A DNA stretch of 64,000 nucleotides from NCBI RefSeq assembly GCF_004011695.2, contig NC_082405.1, forward strand, positions 682,001 through 746,000, read 5' to 3'. The translations under genes were made by a program, and so were the position numbers. The DNA is from Ascochyta rabiei. Taxonomy: Eukaryota > Ascomycota > Dothideomycetes > Pleosporales > Didymellaceae. How positions within the stretch are numbered: the first letter of the stretch is position 1; each line of letters opens with the position of its first letter. Below the pieces are notes generated by a model. That model searched no databases, was not told the origin of the DNA, and worked only from the letters and a program-made list of their open reading frames with translations. This document shows positions 54,534-64,000 of this stretch, piece after piece.

Positions 54534-55912
54534 ATGGCGGACAAGGATAAGATGGCGAAGTACCGGACGGAGATCCAACAGGCAAGTGATCTTTTTGTTC
54601 CATCAGATGCTTTTTGGACTTCTGCGTTTGCTTTTCGCTCTTGGAAATCTCGCGTGTCCATCTCCTTGTCTCGTCTCTAGCACCTTGCAGTGGGATCTTG
54701 CATATTGCAGACCTACCTTCTCCACAAGATGTGAGATACACAGCATCTCTCGAGTCTATCGCTTCTTTTCTCTCATGCAGTCCTTATTATCAAAGTCTCT
54801 GGTTCATATCATCTTCTCTTCCTCTGCTTCCTCACCTTACACTACCTTCATAGCCTCTTTCCACAAAGCAATTCAGCATCGTCGCCAATTAACATTACCC
54901 AGATGATGTTTGTCTCCGGCGAAACCGGCGAGCCCTCTCCAGAGACAACCACCCTGATCGAGTCCATAGTACAAGACCAAGTCCAACACATGCTGCGCGA
55001 ATGCACATCACTCGCAACCCGCCGAGGCTCCAAGTCCATTTCCACCGACGACCTATTCATGCTGATCCGGCACGACCGAGCTAAGATCTCGCGCCTGCGC
55101 CACTTCCTGCAATGGAAGGACGTTCGCCGCTCCGTCAAAGACAGCGACGACAAAGGCGGCGACGCCGGTGCCGACGTCGGCACAGGCGACGCTGACCTTG
55201 CCGCAGGCGTCATGGGCGGGGGCACATCAGGCCCAGGACCCGAAGCGGGCAAGAAGGCGAAGCGAGCCAAAGTCGATCTGGTGTGGGACGTGCATTCCTT
55301 CTTCACCGAGTTCCCCCCGCTAAAAGACGACGTGGAAGACGAAGAGGAAGAAGAAATGAACTTTGCAACACTCCAACGACTGAAGAATGCAGACGAGCGC
55401 ACCAAGAACATGACGCGCGAGGAATATGTCCACTGGTCCGACTGCCGACAAGCATCCTTCACGTACCGCAAGGGCAAGCGGTTCAAAGAATGGGCAGGCT
55501 TCGGCCTCATCACCGACAGCAAGCCCAGCGACGACATCATCGACATCCTGGGCTTCCTGACGTTTGAAATCGTCCAGACGCTGACCGAGGAGGCGCTGAA
55601 AGTAAAGGACGCAGAGGACGCCTTCAAGAAGAGCTCCGGCGGCGAGCAGAACAGACTCAAGCGGAAGAGAGAGAGGGGTCTGTTTGACCCCCCCGAGGAG
55701 GCTAGGGAACCCGTTCAGCCCGCTCATGTCCAGGAGGGTTATCGCAGGCTGCAGAGGGGGAATAATAAGTCTAGGGCTATGTTGAACTTCACGCGGAACG
55801 TGCATCGCGCTGCGCTGAAATTGGTACGTTTGTCAGATGGAACTCTGGGCCACGACAACAACAAAAACAACAATTACTACAGCATGCAAGTGCTAACAGG
55901 ATGCAGATCTGA
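54534..55912 (+). CDS. SPT3: SAGA subunit SPT3 (histone-fold transcription initiation protein)
   Basis: Exons 54534-54581, 54903-55823 and about 55907-55912 give 324 residues. Exon 1 is [16 protein letters not shown] and joins [20 protein letters not shown], exactly as in fungal SPT3. The join needs an intron of 321 nt with a GC donor (CAG|GCAAGT) and CAG acceptor. The N-terminal histone fold spans residues 8-100 ([40 protein letters not shown]). An acidic/Gly-rich insert follows, then the second histone-fold-like half ([40 protein letters not shown]). SPT3 sits in SAGA with SPT8 and helps deliver TBP to promoters. The last intron (55824 on) leaves only Ile-stop in exon 3, or a slightly longer tail if the upstream AG is used. 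Confidence 0.93.
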
Positions 55913-56448
55913 AGTCAGCTGGAGTGTGTGGCGGGCGTTATTTGTTCTTATTTTGATACGCAAGGAGGATCGGCGTCTGGGTCTACTTGATATCCATGAG
56001 CTGGGAACATGGCGTATGGCGTTGCATGATCTGCCTCTGAGGCGTCATCGCTTTCCGAAGTGGCACTTGTGATTTTTGAGATGTGTGTTCATGTCAAGCT
56101 GGAGAGGAGAGCCGAGGTCAGGGTTGAGCTAGTGGCAAACGCAAACGCAGTTGAGCAAGACATGAATTCATCAAAACGACTTGGACACGTGAAAGAAGAT
56201 GAACTCCAAGATTGACCACTCGTTTCTACTATGCCGATGCATCCTATATCCCTTTTTCATGGACATTCATAAGCATCGGGAGTTCAGAAGAGGCAGCCTT
56301 GTCAGTCGGGTATGCAGCATGGAGAAAAGTGCTCGTTTGCAACCCAGACGTACATGAAACATGACCGCATATGCCGAGATAGAAAGGAGATATACGCCCT
56401 CCTTTAACCCTGAAAAGACCCACGCCGGATGTTTGTCATGTCGTCCGT
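55913..56448. other. convergent intergenic region between SPT3 and RPL19
   Basis: This holds the 3' flanks of both genes. No repeat, RNA gene or extra coding region is seen. Confidence 0.55.
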
Positions 56449-57385
56449 TTACTCCTCGTCGCCCAGCTGAGCAGCGCGCTTCTGCTGCACACGCTCCTGC
56501 CTCCTCTCCCTCGCGGCCTTAGTCTTCGCACGCTTGGCATCCATCTCCTCCTTGATGGCCCGGTCGCGGGCCTTCTCAGCCTTGGCCTTGTGGATCTGCG
56601 CTGAGTGTCAGTAGCCGGGCGCTGAGCGGGGGATGACACAGTCATGATGTCATGTCGAGAGTCGACGTACGTGCTCAACGAGGGCACGCTTGTGCTTGAA
56701 GGTGTTACCCTTGGAGAGGTGGTACAGCTCGTGGTAGAGGTGCTTGTCGATCTTTCCAGCGGCACGGTACTTGACCAATAGACGGCGGAGGACACGGAGA
56801 CGGCGCATCCAGAGGATTTGGCTGTGAATCCGTGTCAGCAAGTGTTCCATGTGCGTCTGCTCACCGCACTTTGCTATATGGTGTCCTTCATATCGTGTGC
56901 GGCGGGCTTATCGAGGTGGCATACCTGGGCATACGGGCGTCGGCGGTACCCTTCCTCTTACCGAAACCACGGTGACGACCAATGCGACGGGCGGCGTTCA
57001 GCTCACGGGCACGGGCGCGCGAGTGCATGGTGACGGGCTTGCGGATGATGAGGCCATCCTGGACGAGCTTGCGGATGGTCTGGCGAGAGTTGGCGTTGGC
57101 AATCTCGCTGGTCTCGTTGGGGTCGAGCCAGATCTTGCGCTTGCCGCAGCCGACAACGGAGGCCGCAAGGCGCTTCTGCGTGCGGAGGTTGACCCTGTGA
57201 GAAACGTCCGTCAGTATTCTGCTCTCGTGTGCTGTTGCAGGCGGCGTGAAGGGAGATTGTGCAAAGAGGGGTTCGCCACTTCGCGAGGTGCTCTGCGAGC
57301 AGCACCGCGAGGCGGGGAGGTCGTGGGATAATCGCAATTGCTTCTCGATCGATGGATAGTGTGTCTGCGGCCGGGTTCCTTACAT
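56449..57385 (-). CDS. RPL19: 60S ribosomal protein L19 (eL19)
   Basis: Four exons give 189 residues, the same length as yeast Rpl19: 57385-57384 (AT only), 57194-56925, 56821-56671 and 56595-56449. The protein starts [20 protein letters not shown] and continues [80 protein letters not shown] and a long C-terminal helix rich in Arg, Lys and Glu ending LGDEE. eL19 is in the large subunit and its helix contacts the small subunit. The first intron (189 nt, GTAAGG..CAG) splits the start codon after AT, with G as the first base of exon 2. The other introns are 103 and 75 nt. Confidence 0.96.
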
Positions 57386-58016
57386 TTTCGATGATGTTGT
57401 CGACGGTGGTCGTTGGTGAGCTGCGGGTTAGTACGTGACAAAGGGTTGTTCAGTGTGGGCAGCTCCTCGCTTACGAAAATGAAGAGCCAAGCCGCGCTAA
57501 CCAAGCCGCTCCGTTTCCCCTCACGTGCAACATCATTCATTCATCATATACACTCCGAAACAAAGTTATTTGGCGCAGCATTGGTGCCCTTGCTGATCAT
57601 CAAGATTGCGAGTCTCTTTCAGTGGCTCAATGCAGCCTGCGAAGTGTGTGCACAGTCGCATGCAGTACGCATTCAACGCAGTACGCTGCTGAAGCCCGTT
57701 CGATTGACATTGCACACTTCGAGCAGGACTGTGCCAAGCTTGTTGCGCAATATTCTGTCTGTTTCAGTGCATCCTGGTCTGCCTGCAGACATCGCTATTG
57801 TCGCCGTTTCACACGTTAGTGCATCATGTGCTCAAAGTGACTCATTCCAGATCGTCGCAGGCCAAGCTCTTATCGAGAGCCGCCGCGGAAGCTGTTTGCA
57901 ACAGTGGCGATGAGATCTTAGGAAGACTGCACCTCGCAGCAAACCACACCGTGTATATATGCATTCTGATGTTGTGTTCTTATATGTACTGTCTTCTACT
58001 CATCGCCCCCCAACGT
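57386..58016. other. RPL19 upstream region and 3' flank of FUSC-like gene
   Basis: The left part is the RPL19 promoter and leader. The rest has short open frames with no domain match by eye. No RNA gene is seen. Confidence 0.5.
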
Positions 58017-61000
58017 TTATTGCAACTTGAGATCCTCTTCACTCAACACGCCGTACAGCTTTTCGATCTCCTGTCCAATGATACCAAGGTCGTATGCAAG
58101 CTGTGCAGTTACCAATGCTGTATGGTATGTCAGTAGGCTGCTTCAGTATTGGAGTGTGGTTTTGTGACTCACCATAAGCATACAACAGCTCATAGTCCTC
58201 ATCCTTGGCTATGACCTTGCCGAGTCCAGTCTGCCTGAAATCGAATACTTTCGCAAGAAGTCGATCTCTGGTGTGCTCGACGTTTGGCAGAACATCATTC
58301 AATGGATATGCAAGCTTCATGGACGACGCCATCACTGCATATTGTCAGTACTTGAAGCGCAGAGCATGCATGACGAATGATCTTACCAGAGAACAAGTGA
58401 CTGATTCGCCAACTCAGCTCAGTCCATTCCTTCTTTGTATACTTCAACACCTCTTTCTCTCCTTCAGATGCCTTGAGGTCTTTCAATATGATGACGTTCA
58501 TAGCGTGCATGCTGTCGAGTATGCGGCTTGTGGCGCCCAAGATGACCTTGAAACTCTTGGTGGGAAACGGACCTCTGAGCTCGAATTCGAATGTGGCAGC
58601 GGTACAAAGCGTCTCCAAGTGACTGAGGAAACGTCGCAATTCAAGCTCTTCGCGTTCGCTCATGTAAGAGTGTGGTTTGTGGGTGTCGCCTAGGTTGGCT
58701 TCGAGGAGCGTCTTGAGCGGACCGCGCTTCCAGATCAATCCCATCTTCAGCCACAGCAGGGACGTACCCTTCTTGAGTTTACGTCGTGCTGAGATAGGCC
58801 AGATGAGCCTAGTGACAACGATGCCCCATATGCACCCAACCATAACGGCTACCACACGATGCAGTACGATCTCCCAGATCTCAGGGGAAATACCGCCTTC
58901 GTCACTGTCATCTTCATCCTCGTCTTTGACAGAGAGGGAGTAGGCATATAGCGCAGACAGGTTGTATGTGAGTAGGATGAATCGACCCATGGGCCCTTTG
59001 CCTTTGCCAACAATAATATAGAAGCAAAGAAGGGAGACGAGCCAGCCGAAAAAGCCTAGAAGGTAGGGACTCTCATCAGCCACAATCCAGGCAACGATAG
59101 CGTAGACAGCTCCAAGGCAGGTACCGAAGAAACGCTGGAACCCGGTCGTGTTAGAGGCACCGATGGTCATAGAGCACACCAGCATATAAGACAGAAGGCC
59201 CCATTCGCCACGCCAGTGGCCATACAATTCTCGTGTTGGCTGTATGAACGACCACATGGCGTACAGAACAGCACCGATTCCGACTTTCACGGCGTATTTC
59301 AGATCGTCTCTCCTAAAAACAGACAGTGCGACCCAGGTGCGATATGACAGCGGTTGCTCTTTCTCAGACTTGTAAGGGTCACCACGCGTAGACCTGCGGT
59401 AGATGGGATTGTGGATTTCATGCGAACCACCTGGTGTCTGGTTGGTACCCTCATCAATCAGACTCGAGTTCTCTATATACCGTCAGTACAGTTCGACATG
59501 ATGAGACACCATGTCTTACCAGTGTCTTCGCTGCTTGATCGCTTGTTCTTGCGTCCTCTCTGCCAGAATCTGAGCCACGACCAGCTCCTTCGTCGTGGGT
59601 AACGGTTGACGTTCGTTTTCAGCTCTTCAAGCACATCCAGGAAAACAACCATGTCTTCGGCGAAGTTCTCCAACGAAGAACTGAAATAGCCACAGCTTGC
59701 TGCGACCTCTTCGAAATCAGCCGCTACTGCTGCGCTCGAGGTCTTGGAAGGTATCTTGGTCTTGTAGACAACATCAAGAGCTTCGCGTTTAGCGTTGGAG
59801 AACAGTGCCTTTGCATCCACAAGGCTGTGTCGAAAGTGTTCATTGATGGTCATATTGTACTCCGGCCCCGGTCCAAAAGGAAGCTCTGAGAGCACTTCGC
59901 CCAGGGTATATGTGAGTGATTTCTGTAACGTTAGCACAATGTTGCATTCAAGGAAAACAATCTTACCATTGGCGGCCCCAAGTGTGCGATGAATACAGAG
60001 AACATATCAGCGGGTGTCAGGTTAGACTGCACGAAGCTTGGCAATCTGGAGAGGTTGCCTTGTTGAGTCGACTCATCATCTGAAACATCAGCTGAAGGTT
60101 GCATAGAAGTATCACCAGTAGTAGGCTCAGGTAGCTCATCGATGGACGCCAGGATGCTCGTACGTCTTTCTGTATGGCTGAGACTTGGGGAATTCAACTG
60201 GGGCGGGCTTTGCGACAAAGTATGCTCGGAGAAGATGGATGAAGCGACGGTGCCGTTTGCATGCACACCGTCCGACGGAGTGCCAACGTTCGTGTTGGAC
60301 TGGGCAAGCAGTGTAAACTGCGTTTCTGCCGCACTCCTCAGCCCACCGATGCTCTGGATCAGCTTCTCGAGGCACTTCACAAGTCGCGCGCTGATCTTGT
60401 ACTCTTGCTCAGTACCCAGTACGTAGTGTTCGAACTTGGCTTCTCCCAGGTTCTTCACGAGTGTTTTGTATGTCGACTGGCTTTTATTCGATGTCTTGAC
60501 AAAAGACTCGTTCCTCAAGTCTTGCTCGGCGCCGGAGAGAAAGCTTCGGGCGATGGCATTAAGGTTCTCAGCCATTGCATCGGTCGACTGAATGAACGTG
60601 TTTCGGTATTCGGTTCGCGCTGATGTTGGTCGCACCAGAAGAGCGACTGCCGCAGATGCTGTACATCCCATAATGATCATCTTCAGCACTTGCCAGATCT
60701 TCACGTAGGAGAAAGTTGCATTCTGCACAGCACCTTCTTTAGTCAGTACCGTGATCAACGCAAGTGAAGTCAAGGAGCAGGCCACATTGACAAGGGGGCT
60801 GCCCAATTTATGCTTGGTCCAACCCACAAGGCCCAGACCAGCTCCGCAGAACACGATAAGCACAATCACATGCCCGATGATGAGATGGTGCTGGTATCCA
60901 AACCAGGCAGATACAGCCATGCTGGAAAATGACACAAAAGCAGCATACGTGAAGGCAGCGAATGCCAGTATGACAGCTTCGATCATGCTGCCAGCCGACC

Positions 61001-61474
61001 GTGCTGGATGGAAGTAGACTGTGATGGTGGCGACCATATGCTTTCCATCGTTCTTGCCAAGTAAACCGGCGATTTGAGGGACAAAGGTAGCCAGAGAGCC
61101 CAATATGTATGCCAACGAGCATTTCAATATGCCAACTCCGGTGGGGGACGTTGCATATGCAATGGCTTGCCACATCCTGGACTTGAAGTCCTCCCAAAGC
61201 CTCTCCATCCTCCCCAAGTCTGCATGTCGTGCAGGGTCGAATTGTCCCGGCGCAAGCAAGAACTCGGTGGACTCGGTATTGCGGTGGGACGATCGTCGAA
61301 GAGTGAAGCTTCGTTTGACGCGCTCGCCGGTCTTCGGTTGTATCATTGTCACTGACCGTAGCTATGGCATTTTGTAAGCTTATTGCCTAGAACAGATGCG
61401 GCGCGAGTGTGAAAAGCGCTTACGCTGGGCCGCAGGTAGCGGCGTTCCGCCGGGGTCTGTAAGGTCTCACTCAT
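58017..61474 (-). CDS. FUSC/BRE4-like membrane protein (putative ER/plasma-membrane transporter)
   Basis: Exons 61474-61424, 61361-59967, 59922-59520, 59472-58387, 58334-58173 and 58117-58017 give 1065 residues. The start is MSETLQTPAERRYLRPS. Two blocks of about six membrane helices each are visible. The first includes ILKCSLAYILGSLATFVPQI, AVILAFAAFTYAAFVSFSSM, HLIIGHVIVLIVFCGAGLGL and MIIMGCTASAAVALLVRPTS. The second includes VGIGAVLYAMWSFIQPTREL, GLLSYMLVCSMTIGASNTTG, FGTCLGAVYAIVAWIVADES and VVAVMVGCIWGIVVTRLIWP. Between and after them lie long cytosolic helical regions. The duplicated layout fits the fungal FUSC / brefeldin A-sensitivity (BRE4) family, distantly related to ALMT-type channels. 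The transported substrate is unknown. Introns are 44-62 nt; the last exon encodes YGVLSEEDLKLQ. Confidence 0.9.
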
Positions 61475-61915
61475 GGTGAGGTCTCAAATGCGCAGTATCG
61501 GCGTGGTTGCTCTGAACATCGTAGGAAGGGTTAGGGAACGACGTCCTGTGTGGCGCTGCTGTGATGCCCAGATGCTTCCAACCCAAGCGCAACCGTGAAC
61601 CCTGCACATGTCCAGGCTGACTGACGTCGACTGCAGCTTAGCCGCGACATATGGACTTGGACGCAATACCCACGCGTCATGGCAATCCGCTTTTCGATTT
61701 ATTTTGTTCACGCCCAGTTTTATTGGAAAATACAACAAGCAACATGCCTGTTTCAAACAGCAGTTAGATACTAAAGTCGCGAACGCGTTGGTGGGGCTCG
61801 GTGCTCATTGGTTGACTACCCGTAGCGTTTAGCCGTCCAAGAGCGCATTCGAGCTCCATTCTACTCTTCTTACCCCGACCGACAGATTCCGGTGAAACCA
61901 GCAAGGAACTCGACA
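61475..61915. promoter_or_regulatory. divergent region, FUSC-like gene / small protein
   Basis: There are 441 bp between outward-facing starts. No clear motif or repeat is seen. Confidence 0.45.
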
Positions 61916-62416
61916 ATGGAAGACTTTGGAGAGAATGACGAGATGGCAGCCATGATGGGGTTCTCATCCTTTGGAGCAAAGAAGCGGAAGTTCGACCAAG
62001 CAAATTCGCCCAAGGCCCAAGATGGATACAGCGCCAGCGGTGCCAATTCGACCGAGCTGGGAGTGCGGACTAAAGCTTCAAGCGATGAACAGCAAGGCAG
62101 CGAGGATCCTCTCGGTGCTGTGTCTTCTGTGCAACAAACGCCAAAGCCACCCGCACCAGCCAGTGGACTTGCAAGCTTCCTAGCTCGTGGCCAAGCATTG
62201 CCAGAAAAACCAACTAAGCCTACACGGTTTCCGCGGGAAGCCCCAACTGAGGCCGATCCATCAGCTTCGGAGACAGTTTCTTTCGGTGGACCTTCCATCT
62301 CCCGAGGCGAGCTTAATACTCTCAAGTTCGGCATCAAGAATGAGAGTGGTGATGCAGCCTACTTCTTGCCCAGCTTCGTCGAAGACCCATGGGAAAGGTT
62401 GCTTTCGAATCGATGA
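61916..62416 (+). CDS. small uncharacterised protein (FSSFG / DPWERL type)
   Basis: A single exon of 166 residues starting MEDFGENDEMAAMMGFSSFG. The ordered-looking ends are the N-terminal MAAMMGFSSFGAKKRKFD, with a basic KKRKFD cluster that may be a nuclear signal, and the C-terminal GELNTLKFGIKNESGDAAYF followed by LPSFVEDPWERLLSNR. The middle is Ser/Pro/Ala-rich and disordered. A GTGAGT just after the stop codon is not needed for the frame. I believe similar proteins occur in other ascomycetes, as the terminal motif looks conserved, but I cannot name a family or function. Confidence 0.65.
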   Translation: MEDFGENDEMAAMMGFSSFGAKKRKFDQANSPKAQDGYSASGANSTELGVRTKASSDEQQGSEDPLGAVSSVQQTPKPPAPASGLASFLARGQALPEKPTKPTRFPREAPTEADPSASETVSFGGPSISRGELNTLKFGIKNESGDAAYFLPSFVEDPWERLLSNR

Positions 62417-64000
62417 AAGTGAGTGCAATAAGTCATCTAAGCCCTCGGGTTCTGACGTCCCACAGTGTAGCTCACTGAACAGCGAGAAATCCGACGACAA
62501 CATCGACAATGTTCGACCTACTAGGCGCAAGTTCTGAGAACCTTTGATCGCAACAAGCACCATAAATGTGGGCATCTGGCATCTGCGAACGTCTTGCACC
62601 TGTTGGCTTTAAGTGTTTCCTCTCATAGTAACCAGAAATTATGCAATCACACACCACGGGGGTCAGAGCTGAGGTAGAGCAGTACTTTCCAGGTGCGATA
62701 CACCAGATAACCAGCATATTCAAGAGGCGGGAGAACCACCATCATCTTCCGCATGGAGAGCAGGGCAGTGGTCATATGAGACCTACCGGCAAAGCCACCT
62801 CCTGGTAACGTTGGAGATCGGGTGGCACCTCTATGTCAGTTGAAAGAGTCTAGGAAATTCGAACGTATTCTCATGAGCGGTGGTAATCTCAGCCGTTCCC
62901 GCTGTCAAGAAGCAGGCTTGTTTGCATCCAGAGAACATAGCCGTGTCAGCAATACACGCCTTGGTCGCCGAGGTCTCGGAACAATGTTTACTGCCTGACT
63001 GCATGCATCTGTTCTGTGATTCCCATCATCCCGGGAACACATCTGTAGCACAATCCATCAGCCTCGCGCAATTTGTTTGGCGGTTAGTTCCTGCATGGCA
63101 TCCGCTTGAACGACGGTCATGGCATCCCTTTATGATCCATTTGCTGGCTCCACTTCAGCCATTCGTACGACAATGGCTCAGGTGGCTTACCATGTGCAGC
63201 TCACATGGCTTTTGGTGACAGTTGTGACACCGGACCGCACCCTTTCTGACACCGAAACTATAGTCTTGTACACATGCTCAGTGAATGTGGTGCTGAGTAT
63301 CGCCTCAATCTCGAGATTTGTCAGAGAGCATGCAATCGACGGTTCCATTCTGAGTCTCGTCTCTACCGATGGGGCAAGGCTCGATGCAATCATCGTAAGC
63401 CAAAAAACGGTTCCGCGCATGCCAGGGGACTGCATCTATTGAAGGTCACATGGAGCTAAACAGGTACTGTTCACCGCCACTAACGTCGTTTTCGTTGATG
63501 CAATTGGGACGCGTCCGAAAGCCTAGTGAAGCGTCGTGCGATGGTAACGCAGGACAAGGGTCGACATCGTTCAGCCATCGGCGCGCCAAGTTCAGCCTGC
63601 ATAGAGGCGTTGCACTCGCCAGTGTAGCCAATTGATTACACCTCATCATGTCCCAATTGCTGCCCAGCGAATGACGCACTGGGCAGATAGAGGGGCAAAG
63701 CCAGTGGGGCACTCGCCGGTCCGAAACATTTCTCGACGTCTTTCCACGACCACGATTGCCAAAGGCAATATGTTGCCCAACATTGAGGTTGTACGGCCGG
63801 CACGCGCAGTTCCTCCAATTTTCGGACGAACTGTGCCCCACTGTCGGTTTCCCTGCCTAAGCCGGAAATTTTCTCCACATGCCTCTTCCAGATTGCATGC
63901 TCGAAGGCGTTGGCGTGCTGTCGAGCCAACGCATCAACATGACAACACTTAGCTTGTCCATCAGGCATACTACCCATGCACCTACAGCATTCCGCAGGCG
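62417..64000. other. 1.6 kb terminal stretch without a supported gene
   Basis: Several open frames of 60-130 codons occur on both strands (for example near 62880-63218 and 63119-63442, plus strand), but they overlap one another, lack domains, and show no convincing splice partners. The stretch may be intergenic or a decayed gene. No tandem repeat or RNA gene is seen. Confidence 0.45.

Noticed and set aside
62880..63442. Two overlapping 107-112 codon open frames near the right end
   Set aside because: They overlap in different frames, have no recognisable domain, no signal and no convincing introns.

Overview
The window is nuclear DNA of a filamentous ascomycete (Pezizomycotina, perhaps Dothideomycetes). 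The basis is genes broken by many short introns of about 44-120 nt with GT..AG ends and CTAAC-like branch sites, plus a eukaryotic gene set with fungal families: a group X hybrid histidine kinase, a HAM1-like protein, a BRE4/FUSC-like membrane protein, SPT3 and the Golgi calcium pump PMR1. I see no prokaryotic operon, CRISPR array, intact transposon, rRNA or confident tRNA. Exon joins were worked out by hand from splice signals, reading phase and protein-family continuity; all are predictions.

Layout. 0-6 kb: the 3' end of an ankyrin-like gene, a three-exon SUB1/PC4 coactivator, and a 1055-residue secreted protein built of nested Leu-Pro-Thr-Asp repeats. 6-13 kb: a gene-free stretch rich in simple repeats, a coiled-coil protein, and PMR1. 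13-20 kb: a repeat-rich divergent region, the cohesin kleisin SCC1/RAD21, the tRNA-modification enzyme SUA5, and a Ser/Thr/Ala-rich secreted protein. 20-26 kb: a membrane-anchored MOSC protein, a patatin-like protein lacking the catalytic serine, and allantoicase. 27-38 kb: an ankyrin-DIL protein divergent from a 2368-residue hybrid histidine kinase. 38.5-40.3 kb: two tandem paralogous small proteins of unknown function. 42-49 kb: malic enzyme and the HAM1-like lipid-binding-type protein. 49-57.4 kb: a coiled-coil nuclear-type protein divergent from OST3, DPH5 divergent from SPT3, and ribosomal protein L19. 58-62.4 kb: a FUSC/BRE4-like transporter-type protein and a small conserved-type protein. 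The last 1.6 kb holds no gene I can support.

The genes are mostly unrelated housekeeping functions, arranged as independent units or divergent pairs, so I do not see a gene cluster. The most unusual material is the nested-repeat secreted protein, the tandem paralog pair, the patatin protein with Gly in place of its nucleophile, the hybrid kinase with a degenerate N-terminal kinase fold, and intron oddities: a start codon split by an intron in RPL19, a GC-AG intron in SPT3, and a hexanucleotide-expanded intron in the kinase gene. Minisatellites of 8, 11, 12, 15, 17 and 42 bp sit next to gene starts or ends at several loci.
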